This document shows positions 34,072 to 41,915 of a stretch of 64,000 bases of DNA, piece after piece (position 1 is the first letter of the stretch; each line of letters starts with the position of its first letter). The DNA is from Bdellovibrio sp. ZAP7 (GTDB lineage Bacteria; Bdellovibrionota; Bdellovibrionia; Bdellovibrionales; Bdellovibrionaceae). The DNA lies in assembly GCF_006874645.1 (NCBI RefSeq), contig NZ_CP030082.1, forward strand, positions 2,232,001-2,296,000, in the 5' to 3' direction. The notes under the pieces were generated by a model, which saw nothing but the letters and a program-made list of their open reading frames with translations, did not search any database and was not told where the DNA came from. The position numbers and the translations under genes were made by a program.

Positions 34072-35433
34072 ATGGACATCAAAAGCCTGCTGAACAATCT
34101 CGATTTAAAATCTATTCCCTGTGAATACTGCGACGTGCGCATTGAAGAAACCTTTCAAAGCTCGATTCGCTTTCAAAACCATGAACTCACAACCAGCCTG
34201 GAAAAAAGCTCTGTCGGCGCTTTCTTGCGCGTTCGTCAACATGGCCAGTGGTATTTTTCCGCCACCACGGAACTGACGACTCTTAAAGAGCAGCTTCTGA
34301 CACTTGCGACCTCTCCAGATATTGGTGGCGGAACGGCTTGGACAAAGCTTCCTGGAAATTATGGTCATTTTGAAAATGTTCAGTCAGCTAAGATCAATCC
34401 TGCTTTGATTTTTTTGAACGAAAAAGTCGAGTTGATTAAAAAGTACGATGAGCTTTCAAAAAATAATCCATTGGTGAAAAGCAGCCGTTCTGTCTATGGC
34501 GACATTTATAAAATGAAATCCTACAAAAATTCTGTGGGAACTTCGTTTCAGTATGACTTCACTCAATGCGGTGCTACCTTTATGTTTGATCTTGCAGAAG
34601 ACGGCAAAATGTTCTCGGACCGCGCCTCGATTTATGGAAACAGTTTTGCCGAAATAAAAAACCAGGAACACGAAATCCTGGGAGTTCTTAATAACTCCCA
34701 TAAATTCCTTCATGCACCTTTGGTGACACCTGGAAAATACAATCTGGTTTTGAACCCAGAGATCACGGGCGTTTTTGTGCATGAGTCTTTTGGTCATATG
34801 TCAGAAGCGGATTCTATGATTGGCGACCCCGTGGCGAAAGAAACCTGGAAGCTGGGGAAAAAGGTTGCAGCGGATTTTATTTCTATCGTTGATTCCGGCT
34901 CTCACGAAGGTGGTTCGGGATATTGTCCGATTGATGATGAAGGCCATAAAGCGACCAAAACCTATTTGGTAAAAAATGGCATACTGTCAGGACGCCTGCA
35001 CTCATTTGATACAGCCTTGGCATTGGACGAACAACCCACAGGAAATGGTCGAGCGATCGGTTTTGAATTTGATCCCATCGTGCGTATGACGTCTACCTAT
35101 ATTGAAAATGGCACAACACCCATCGAGGATCTTTTCAAGATGGCTGGCGACGGTATCTACATTGAAAACTTCGATTACGGCACTGGTGGAGATTTATTTA
35201 CGGTGGCGCCTTCTCGCGCCTACACCATCAAAGACGGAAAGCTCTCGACACCCATTCGCGCGAGTGTGATCAGTGGACAGCTGTTTGAGACTCTGCATAA
35301 CATTCAAGCGATCTCAAACGACTTCAAATTAGAACATTCCGCTTTGGGTGGTTGTGGTAAGGGAGGACAATTCCCACTGCCCGTTTCCGATGGTGGTCCG
35401 ACAATTCTTGTTAAAGACATGCAGGTGAGCTAA
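34072..35433 (+). CDS. tldD: TldD metalloprotease subunit
   Basis: AGGAG lies six bases before the ATG at 34072; the longer frame from 34036 lacks a site. The 453-residue protein has the TldD zinc motif FVHESFGHMSEADSM (HExxxH) and the C-terminal GGCGKGGQFPLPVSDGGP, all typical of TldD. TldD and TldE form a heterodimeric protease that trims peptides such as microcin precursors and CcdA. The TldE gene follows with a one-base overlap (TAATG), so the two subunits are made together. Confidence 0.95.
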   Translation: MDIKSLLNNLDLKSIPCEYCDVRIEETFQSSIRFQNHELTTSLEKSSVGAFLRVRQHGQWYFSATTELTTLKEQLLTLATSPDIGGGTAWTKLPGNYGHFENVQSAKINPALIFLNEKVELIKKYDELSKNNPLVKSSRSVYGDIYKMKSYKNSVGTSFQYDFTQCGATFMFDLAEDGKMFSDRASIYGNSFAEIKNQEHEILGVLNNSHKFLHAPLVTPGKYNLVLNPEITGVFVHESFGHMSEADSMIGDPVAKETWKLGKKVAADFISIVDSGSHEGGSGYCPIDDEGHKATKTYLVKNGILSGRLHSFDTALALDEQPTGNGRAIGFEFDPIVRMTSTYIENGTTPIEDLFKMAGDGIYIENFDYGTGGDLFTVAPSRAYTIKDGKLSTPIRASVISGQLFETLHNIQAISNDFKLEHSALGGCGKGGQFPLPVSDGGPTILVKDMQVS

Positions 35434-36653
35434 TGAAATTTGATACATTAACTTTCACAACCGATATGACAGAGATGAAGGTTCAAGGGAGCCGCATTTC
35501 ATCCATTCAGACTCAGAATATTCAAAAGTCAGCTGCGCGCATTTTTAAAAATGGCGAGATTTTTTCTTCGGCTGTCGTGGGTGCTATCACTCCCGAGCAG
35601 CTATTAGAAAAAGCTGAAAGACCTGGCAATATGGGGCTGAGCTATGACTATGATTTACCCGCTACGGCAGAACTCAAAAGTCAGCACTCGGCTTTAGGTT
35701 CTCGGGATGCGACTTTGACGTCCTTTAAAAACTTTATCGGCGATCTTAAGAAGGACTTTCCGCATTTAAATTTTTCAGGAAGATTTGCAGTTAATAAATC
35801 AGGATCCACATTTAAGAGCAATTACACCGGGACACTCGAAAGCAGCGGCGAAAAGTGCGAAGGTTACCTGTTGTACAAAAGATTTGGAGCGGTGGAATTT
35901 GCGGAAGGCTTTTTCATGCTGGACGGAGCTGCCCCGGATTTTACAGCTATCAGAAAACAATACGAGCCCTTACTTCAAGCTGTAACCCTGACTTCATCCA
36001 TTGAAGCTAAGAAGATGCCGGTTTTGATTTTTGATTATGACGATATTTTGCAAAAAATCACGGATGACATAAAACCCGAAAAACTCCACAGCGGAAGCTC
36101 GTTCCTTTCTGGCAAATTGGGGACTGATATCTTTAACTCCCAAATTACCATCAAAGACATCAGTTACGATCCAAGCCTTGGAGCCTTTAGTCGTTTTGAT
36201 GGCGAAGGTGTGCTTCACCAAAACCCTGTGGTTTTCAAAAATGGTACTTTCTCAAATATTCTTTACGATCTTCGCCAGGCTAAAAAAGCTGGCACGTTAA
36301 GCACGGGGAATGGAATCCGAGCTTTCGACACAGGAGTCAATTGCAGACCTCATGGATTGACGCTTACTCGCGGCAACACAAAGACCTGGGACATGATTAA
36401 AGATCTTCCCGAGTGCCTGGTATTAGTTGCAAGTTACGGCGGCGCGATCACGGATCAATGGGAGTTTTCAAATCCCGTTCAAGTGGGCATGCTCTTCCGT
36501 CATGGCAAAGCTGTAGGACGTATTCCTTCAGTCAGCGTAAAGGGACTTCTGCGCGATATGTTGGGTCAGGATTTAATCGGACTTTCCAGTGATTCGTTCT
36601 CGGGAAATCAATCCCCTGCCATCCTCACCCAAATGGAAGTGATCACGCACTAG
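35433..36653 (+). CDS. tldE: TldE/PmbA, partner subunit of TldD
   Basis: The 406-residue protein shows the TldE/PmbA layout: an N-terminal domain (SRISSIQTQNIQKSAARIF), then LSTGNGIRAFDTGVNCRPHGLTLTRG and VQVGMLFRHGKAVGRIPSVSVKG near the end. It lacks the HExxxH zinc motif, as expected for the non-catalytic partner. It begins at the last base of the tldD stop codon, so the two are translationally coupled. The protein is cytoplasmic. Confidence 0.93.
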   Translation: MKFDTLTFTTDMTEMKVQGSRISSIQTQNIQKSAARIFKNGEIFSSAVVGAITPEQLLEKAERPGNMGLSYDYDLPATAELKSQHSALGSRDATLTSFKNFIGDLKKDFPHLNFSGRFAVNKSGSTFKSNYTGTLESSGEKCEGYLLYKRFGAVEFAEGFFMLDGAAPDFTAIRKQYEPLLQAVTLTSSIEAKKMPVLIFDYDDILQKITDDIKPEKLHSGSSFLSGKLGTDIFNSQITIKDISYDPSLGAFSRFDGEGVLHQNPVVFKNGTFSNILYDLRQAKKAGTLSTGNGIRAFDTGVNCRPHGLTLTRGNTKTWDMIKDLPECLVLVASYGGAITDQWEFSNPVQVGMLFRHGKAVGRIPSVSVKGLLRDMLGQDLIGLSSDSFSGNQSPAILTQMEVITH

Positions 36654-36728
36654 TGAATGCTAAACAACAAACGCACTTGATTATGTTGGCTGAGTCCTCA
36701 ATAATTTTATTTTAGAGGAGACTTGGAA

Positions 36729-36974
36729 ATGCATATTTTAGGGGTTTTGTTGATTGGCTTTCTGGTAGGACTCGTAGCTCGCTTCTTTATGCCGGGCAAA
36801 CAGGGCTTGGGCATTATCATGACAACTATCCTGGGCATCATCGGTGCGGTGGTGGGAACTTATGTCGGGCAACTTTTAGGATGGTATGCAGAGGGAGAAC
36901 CAGCTGGTTTTATCGCTTCTGTTTTCGGTGCTATGGTAGTTTTGTTCGTCGCAAAACTGTTATCAAAAAAATAG
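36729..36974 (+). CDS. GlsB/YeaQ/YmgE family stress-response membrane protein
   Basis: AGAGGAG ends eight bases before the ATG at 36729. The 81-residue protein has three hydrophobic segments (LGVLLIGFLVGLVARFFMPG, IIMTTILGIIGAVVGTYVGQLLG, ASVFGAMVVLFVAKLLS), the standard GlsB/transglycosylase-associated-protein pattern with MPGKQGLG after the first. These small inner-membrane proteins are often stress-induced; molecular role is not known. Confidence 0.93.
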   Translation: MHILGVLLIGFLVGLVARFFMPGKQGLGIIMTTILGIIGAVVGTYVGQLLGWYAEGEPAGFIASVFGAMVVLFVAKLLSKK

Positions 36975-37115
36975 AAATATCGGGTGGAAACGGTTACTTA
37001 AAGAGTTCGTCTCCACCCTCTCTTTGGCGCCCTAATTGGGCACTTCGACAGTCTGTTTTCATTTAGATCACATATATACGTTATAAGTCCATTTTGAGAC
37101 GGTATCGCATTTGCT

Positions 37116-37139
37116 TTAAATCCCCCAAAAGGGATTTAA
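37116..37139 (+). promoter_or_regulatory. Hairpin overlapping the ribosome binding site of the 37142 operon
   Basis: TTAAATCCC (37116-37124) pairs perfectly with GGGATTTAA (37131-37139), with loop CCAAAA. The best Shine-Dalgarno for the ATG at 37142 (AAAAGGGA) is half in the loop and half in the right arm, so the folded RNA would block initiation. It could also be a protein operator. Nothing else stands out in 36975-37115 except two short weak hairpins. Confidence 0.6.
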
Positions 37140-37141
37140 CT

Positions 37142-38038
37142 ATGAAGAAACTGAATTGGGCTTTCTCCATTGCGATAGCTTTGTCTGGCGTCTTGGCGCA
37201 CGCGGAATCTGACCGACCACTGGGCATTCAGGATGACTCCGTTAAATTGGTAGAGTTACCAAATCAACCTTCCCGTTTGGTATTTGGTGACGGCCGTGAA
37301 GCCACGTTGATGGTTTCCAAAGATACTATCGCTCAAGTTAATGTCCCTTTTAAAATTACCGAGAATAATTGCGCACCCTCCGCACGAGCGCCTCGCTGTA
37401 CATATACGATGAATTTGGCTCGTTCGTTCGCAAATTATCTTTGGACGAAAAATCCAGATGCCAGCCGCTTGGGCCAACCTTTAATAGTCAGCTATGGTGG
37501 CGATCAAAATCAGCCTGTAAACCCACAGGATATTATAACTACCAATTATACCAAGTTCGCAAGCCCCAATACTCCGAACAGCCTTACTGCCGACACCATC
37601 ACTTGTGATCAAATGGACTGGTTGCCGCAAGGCCAACAACGCGAACAAAACGTAACGATGAAATTGTGGTCTGGCGAAGTTATGACTGCAAATTCTGAAT
37701 CCGACATGAATGAAAATCAGGCATTTTTCACTTATGGTGATCTTACTTGGCAGCGTCAGGGAAATAAACTGACGCTTAAAAATATCAAACAATTAAATAC
37801 GATCGTTCTGTTTCCAGCTTTGACAGATACATCCATGATCATCATGGATGACAGAGGTCAAGAATGCCAAATCTCTAGCGCGGGTTCACTGAAAGCCTTA
37901 AATGGAGTGGGCTCGTCACCATCGACAGAGCTCGTCGATATCGCACCTCCATCACTAAGAATACGCCAGACTCCAAACTTAAAATTTTCCCTGGATTACC
38001 CGTTGAACCAGGTTAATGGTGGGAAATATATCAAATGA
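37142..38038 (+). CDS. Exported protein, first gene of the cytochrome-DUF1501 operon
   Basis: From the ATG at 37142 the 298-residue protein starts MKKLNWAFSIAIALSGVLA with cleavage near AHA-E. The mature protein has CAPSARAPRCTY (possible disulphide), and then mostly beta-type sequence with few charges (LRFGDGREATLMVSKD-like segments). No family is recognised. Its stop overlaps the next gene by four bases (ATGA), so it belongs functionally with the cytochrome-like protein. It may be a substrate-binding or scaffold partner; role unknown. Confidence 0.82.
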   Translation: MKKLNWAFSIAIALSGVLAHAESDRPLGIQDDSVKLVELPNQPSRLVFGDGREATLMVSKDTIAQVNVPFKITENNCAPSARAPRCTYTMNLARSFANYLWTKNPDASRLGQPLIVSYGGDQNQPVNPQDIITTNYTKFASPNTPNSLTADTITCDQMDWLPQGQQREQNVTMKLWSGEVMTANSESDMNENQAFFTYGDLTWQRQGNKLTLKNIKQLNTIVLFPALTDTSMIIMDDRGQECQISSAGSLKALNGVGSSPSTELVDIAPPSLRIRQTPNLKFSLDYPLNQVNGGKYIK

Positions 38039-39519
38039 AAAATTTTATAACTCTATCATTAGTTTTGCTTCTGTCTGCGGCAGCATCTGCACAAGACAAG
38101 AGTCTTTCTGATTCCTCTTACTTGAATAAATTAAGTATGTCCTTGCGTGGATACGCACCTTCCCTGGAAGAATACGCAAACCTACAGAAGGCGCAGTCTG
38201 AATCCGGTGGCTCTGCCGCGTTCTTGCAAGAGACTATTCGCAATTATATGAAGACTCCGCACTACCGCGAAAGAATGGTCTTGAGAGTTGATGATCTTCT
38301 TTTCTTAAAAGCGTCCGGCGCAAATCTGGCTTTAAATCCCCAATCTCAACAGATGTACGGCGGATTCATGGATTACAAACAGTTTTCCTCAGCTCAAAAT
38401 TTAACTCGCGCGATCACAGCGAATAACCTTTCCTGGGATCAGATTCTGACGGGGAAGGATTATAAAGTGCCATACTTCGAGGGGGAGAACTATAATGAGT
38501 TGGCCTTTTATGATGGCCCTCGCGGAACCAAGCAGGATCTAAGCTATACATTCTTGGATATCAATCCACCGAGCACTCCGCCTAAGTTTCAAGATATTCA
38601 TTTTGCTGAAAACGATCCGCGCATTGCTGGAATCATCACAACTCAACGTTTTTATGCGCGCTATACAACGACGGCTCTAAATAAAAATCGTCGTCGTGCA
38701 GCGGCTGTTTTCAGGATTTTCCTGTGCGATCCTATGGCCGCGGCAATTCCTGAAGTTCATGATACTTCGAAATTAAAAGACCTTATTTTCCCGGCAAATG
38801 GTCAAGTGACCGAAAGCCAAGTGCGTGAAATTTTGGACGACAAGCACGGAACGCAAGAAGACTGTATGAAGTGTCACTATAAATTGGATCCCTTGGGTGC
38901 AACTTTAAGAGCAAGTCCTTTGGTATTGCATGAACGCCCGTCCGCGGGAAGTTTGGTTTATCGTCGCGCGAACGGCGAAATGGTGAACAAGCATGTCGCT
39001 GGCGTTGGTGAACTTGCAAAAGCGATCACTGAGCAGCCGGAATACGCTGCTTGCCAAGTTGGCTATTTCTGGAATTGGTTCATTGGTTCTGACATTCCAA
39101 GAACTGCGGAAATCAATCAGTCATTGATTGAGAAATTCAATCAATTGGGTCGCAAAACGAATGACTTCGTGGCCTACATGGTCAGCCGTCCAGAATTCCG
39201 TCAAAGAAAACTCTCGACTCCACAAGCAGTGATGGCTTCAAATGTTCGTACTTTTTTACAGCGCTGTGATTCTTGCCACATGAGTCAGCAGCCGCATCTG
39301 CCAGCTTTTGCAAAATGGCCCATCGGCGGAGATGCTGGAAGTGCAAAATCATGGCTTCGTCAAATTTCAAAAGAACTGGATCTTGAACACGGCGGAGACA
39401 ACCGCAGTATGCCTCCAGAAGATGGCTTCCGTCCATCCAAGGGTGATCTAAAGCTGATTAAGCAATGGATTGAATTGGGTGCCCCTGATGACCAAGGAAA
39501 AGTGATGGTGACGCCATGA
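38035..39519 (+). CDS. Exported di-haem cytochrome-like protein (DUF1588/DUF1549-like)
   Basis: The 494-residue protein has a signal peptide (SAAASA-QD). Its opening, YLNKLSMSLRGYAPSLEEY, resembles the helical domain of Planctomycete-type cytochrome proteins, with MKTPHYRERMVLRVDDLLF. GTQEDCMKCHYKLDPLGATL carries one CxxCH haem site in the DUF1588-like context, and LQRCDSCHMSQQPHLP a second, with later Met residues as possible axial ligands (RSMPPEDG). KGDLKLIKQWIELGAPD is the typical ending. Such proteins occur beside DUF1501 proteins, as here. Substrate and electron partner are unknown. Confidence 0.85.
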   Translation: MKNFITLSLVLLLSAAASAQDKSLSDSSYLNKLSMSLRGYAPSLEEYANLQKAQSESGGSAAFLQETIRNYMKTPHYRERMVLRVDDLLFLKASGANLALNPQSQQMYGGFMDYKQFSSAQNLTRAITANNLSWDQILTGKDYKVPYFEGENYNELAFYDGPRGTKQDLSYTFLDINPPSTPPKFQDIHFAENDPRIAGIITTQRFYARYTTTALNKNRRRAAAVFRIFLCDPMAAAIPEVHDTSKLKDLIFPANGQVTESQVREILDDKHGTQEDCMKCHYKLDPLGATLRASPLVLHERPSAGSLVYRRANGEMVNKHVAGVGELAKAITEQPEYAACQVGYFWNWFIGSDIPRTAEINQSLIEKFNQLGRKTNDFVAYMVSRPEFRQRKLSTPQAVMASNVRTFLQRCDSCHMSQQPHLPAFAKWPIGGDAGSAKSWLRQISKELDLEHGGDNRSMPPEDGFRPSKGDLKLIKQWIELGAPDDQGKVMVTP

Positions 39520-40115
39520 AAAATATTTTGATTCTTTTATTGCTAATTAGCTCATCAGCACAGGCTGCTTTTGACTTAACTAACACGCGTTACCTCAGCG
39601 GCACTGAAGTTGTGGAACGACTTAACTTACTTTTTCCCCATGCTAAGAAGTATGCGACCGATAATGGCAATTTGCTTTGTTATATCCGCGCAACTGATCA
39701 ATCCGCATCTGGGATAAGCAACCCTGCCACGGGTCGCTCTATTTATCTGGAACCAGGAACCGCATTCTTCACTTGGTATAAAAAATGTGTCGATACATAT
39801 CTCTATTACGAGTTTCAAAAAATTACGCCCGAAGTTTCAAAAAATCAGCTCGGACCGCTTTACAACGCAGCTATTGAACTCGACAACGCACGCGTCACAA
39901 TATTTTCAGATGCCGAATTGATGACTTTGCTAAACTATCAGATGGCCCGCATTTTAGGTCCTGATGAAGTGATTTTAGAGTTTGGGTACATCACTGATCT
40001 TAATCAATTCCGCCAGGAGCTTCTAAAAAAAGCAAAGTCCTACGGAGATTTGAAATACTTTTTGCAAATCATTGAACTTGAGCTCATCAGCCGTGATGAG
40101 TTCCTAAGCTACTAA
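39516..40115 (+). CDS. Exported protein, third gene of the cytochrome-DUF1501 operon
   Basis: The 199-residue product has a signal peptide (LLLLISSSAQA-AF) and overlaps the cytochrome gene by four bases. YLSGTEVVERLNLLFPHAKKY and FFTWYKKCVDTYLYYEFQKI suggest a helical, possibly cytochrome-associated domain with two Cys (LLCYIR, KKCVD), not a haem motif. No family is recognised. Tight packing implies a shared role with its neighbours. Confidence 0.8.
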   Translation: MKNILILLLLISSSAQAAFDLTNTRYLSGTEVVERLNLLFPHAKKYATDNGNLLCYIRATDQSASGISNPATGRSIYLEPGTAFFTWYKKCVDTYLYYEFQKITPEVSKNQLGPLYNAAIELDNARVTIFSDAELMTLLNYQMARILGPDEVILEFGYITDLNQFRQELLKKAKSYGDLKYFLQIIELELISRDEFLSY

Positions 40116-40125
40116 AGAGGAATTT

Positions 40126-41349
40126 ATGAATCGTCGCCATTTTTTAAAAAACAGCGCCAGTCTTTTCGCTCTTAGTGGTCTATCACAATTGATGCCTGCA
40201 ATGAGTTGGGCTTTGCAATCTCAGGATCAATACTTACTAACATTTCACCTCAGCGGTGGCGCTGATGTAAGCCTGGGCCTTGAGCCTTGGACCGCAGAAC
40301 AGCGTCCCTTGGAAACCGACTATTTCATCGAGTACGGTATCAATGATCTGGTGCGTGTGGGGAATGTCATCTATGGTCCTGCGATGGCAAGAATTCAAAA
40401 TGTCCTGAATGACTTTTCTGTGATTCGCGGGGTATTTTTGTCTGAATCTGACAACGGACACCCAGCGGCTGAAGCCATGATGAGAACTGGTAATGGTTCT
40501 AATAAATTTCCGGATTTGGCGATTGAGTTCGCAGCCATGCATGATGAAGATGATAACTTCGGTGTGATCTCGTCCTCTCCCCTGTCCATTGCTGATCGTA
40601 TTGTGAATCAATACAGCATCAGTGACTTGGCATCAATGAGTGGATCAAATGGTTTAAATTCCGGCACGTCCCGAGGTGGAGCTTTAGACCGCGCTCGCGA
40701 AGAGCTGATCAGAAAATCGGGCCAAATTGCCAAGTTTGTGCAGCTTCGTGATAAAATCGTTGCCGATACGAAAGCACCTTCTGATATAGCGGCTATAGCG
40801 GCCTCTTTTGCGACGGGTGTTTCAAGATCTGCTAGCTATAGATCTAATACAGATCTTGATACTCACTCGGAACATGTGAAAAATCACCTCACAAAGCAGG
40901 CCGACCTTTGGGATCAATTTGCAATGATGGTGAAAGTTCTAAAATCCGTGCCCACAGCTGATGGACAAACTTTGTTTGATAAAACGACGATCATTGCCTT
41001 CTCTGAGTTCGCTCGTACGCCAGCATTGAATGAAGCAAAAGGTAAAGACCACAATCCACTGACGAACTCCGTGTTGGTGTCTGGACCTGGCTTTAAAAAG
41101 AACACTGCAATTGGTGGCAGCCGTATTGTGAACCGCCGTGTTTCTGGTTCAGGTATGCCTTACCACGTGGCCGTTCCGGTAGACTTCACTACGGGCCGTG
41201 TGGCGACTCGCAGAGATGAGTTTTCGATGGGCGAGATGATCACGCCAGAAAACGTGATGGCGACCGTGGCGGATAGTTTAGGCTTAAGCCGCGCGATGTT
41301 CGGTTGCGCCCGTCAGAATACGAAATCGATTCGTGGAGTTTTAAAATAG
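40126..41349 (+). CDS. DUF1501 family Tat-exported protein
   Basis: AGAGGAA lies a few bases before the ATG. The N-terminus NRRHFLKNSASLFALSGL is a twin-arginine signal. The 407-residue protein then shows DUF1501 marks: LTFHLSGGADVSLG, SDNGHPAAEAMMRTG, TTIIAFSEFARTP and GKDHNPLTNSVLVSGPG. DUF1501 proteins belong to the alkaline-phosphatase-like superfamily and are commonly paired with DUF1549/DUF1588 cytochromes in Planctomycetes and relatives. Their substrate is unknown. A terminator follows, closing the four-gene operon. Confidence 0.9.
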   Translation: MNRRHFLKNSASLFALSGLSQLMPAMSWALQSQDQYLLTFHLSGGADVSLGLEPWTAEQRPLETDYFIEYGINDLVRVGNVIYGPAMARIQNVLNDFSVIRGVFLSESDNGHPAAEAMMRTGNGSNKFPDLAIEFAAMHDEDDNFGVISSSPLSIADRIVNQYSISDLASMSGSNGLNSGTSRGGALDRAREELIRKSGQIAKFVQLRDKIVADTKAPSDIAAIAASFATGVSRSASYRSNTDLDTHSEHVKNHLTKQADLWDQFAMMVKVLKSVPTADGQTLFDKTTIIAFSEFARTPALNEAKGKDHNPLTNSVLVSGPGFKKNTAIGGSRIVNRRVSGSGMPYHVAVPVDFTTGRVATRRDEFSMGEMITPENVMATVADSLGLSRAMFGCARQNTKSIRGVLK

Positions 41350-41366
41350 TTGTAAGTTAAAAAAGA

Positions 41367-41396
41367 AAACGCCGCGGATGAAGCGGCGTTTTTGTT
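41367..41396 (+). terminator. Intrinsic terminator of the cytochrome-DUF1501 operon
   Basis: AAACGCCGC (41367-41375) pairs with GCGGCGTTT (41383-41391), followed by a T-rich run. Confidence 0.93.
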
Positions 41397-41432
41397 TTAT
41401 AAATTGTTTGTTAGATTCCTCAAAGAAATGAA

Positions 41433-41588
41433 CTAGCGTTTTTCCCAAGCGATATTATGGAACGAATGAGCCTTCGTTTCTTGTTCCCCAGACATCGCAT
41501 GTGCCGCTGTCAGAAGAACATTGACGCCTGCTAAAATGATAGTCACGTAAACCACTGCTTTTTTGAGTTTGGAGATATTGTTTTTCAT
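41433..41588 (-). CDS. Possible 51-residue exported peptide
   Basis: An ATG at 41588 opens MKNNISKLKKAVVYVTIIL, a basic then hydrophobic leader, with a possible cleavage near AHA-M and a short polar tail (SGEQETKAHSFHNIAWEKR). The shape is that of a small exported peptide. No Shine-Dalgarno is visible. A longer frame at 41455-41652 in another phase lacks any such structure. Confidence 0.45.
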   Translation of the reverse strand: MKNNISKLKKAVVYVTIILAGVNVLLTAAHAMSGEQETKAHSFHNIAWEKR

Positions 41589-41784
41589 ACAGGTTTACTA
41601 ATGCAAACCCAGGGCCGTCACTCAAAGTGGAACAATCCTTCTTCAAATCCACCCTGTTCGATCTCGGACTTTATATCTCATCCTGAGACAGATAAGTGTT
41701 CCATTTATTGCGCTGGGCCTGACAAGGATTGCAGGGTGTTTTACCTAATTTACCGAAGATGCTTTTTTAATTTGGATTAGTCTT

Positions 41785-41808
41785 GGAGAAAGTAAGTCCG
41801 TACCTTTT
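41785..41808. repeat. Half copy of repeat family C
   Basis: These 24 bases match the right arm of the 13885-13944 palindrome at 22 positions (GTAAGTCCGTACCTTTT here). No matching left arm is present. Confidence 0.8.
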
Positions 41809-41814
41809 TTCTCA

Positions 41815-41842
41815 ATAAAAAAAGAGAGTCTTGCGACTCCCT
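41815..41842 (-). terminator. Intrinsic terminator of the hbd-crt-icmF operon
   Basis: In minus sense AGGGAGTC-GCAA-GACTCTCT forms an 8-bp stem (one G-T) at 41823-41842, followed by a U-tract from the A-run at 41815-41822. It is about 70 bases past the icmF stop, with a family A repeat between. Confidence 0.85.
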
Positions 41843-41866
41843 TTTTCTTTAATACCTTTACGCCTT

Positions 41867-41915
41867 GCCGAACCGCTGCGGTTCCGCAGTGCATTCCGAA
41901 AAGGGAACTGTTACC
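41867..41915 (-). repeat. Intergenic repeat family A, copy 2, at the icmF stop codon
   Basis: The 49-base unit differs from 31487-31535 at two positions. In minus sense it starts at the last G of the icmF TAG, just as copy 1 starts at the psd stop. Confidence 0.95.
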
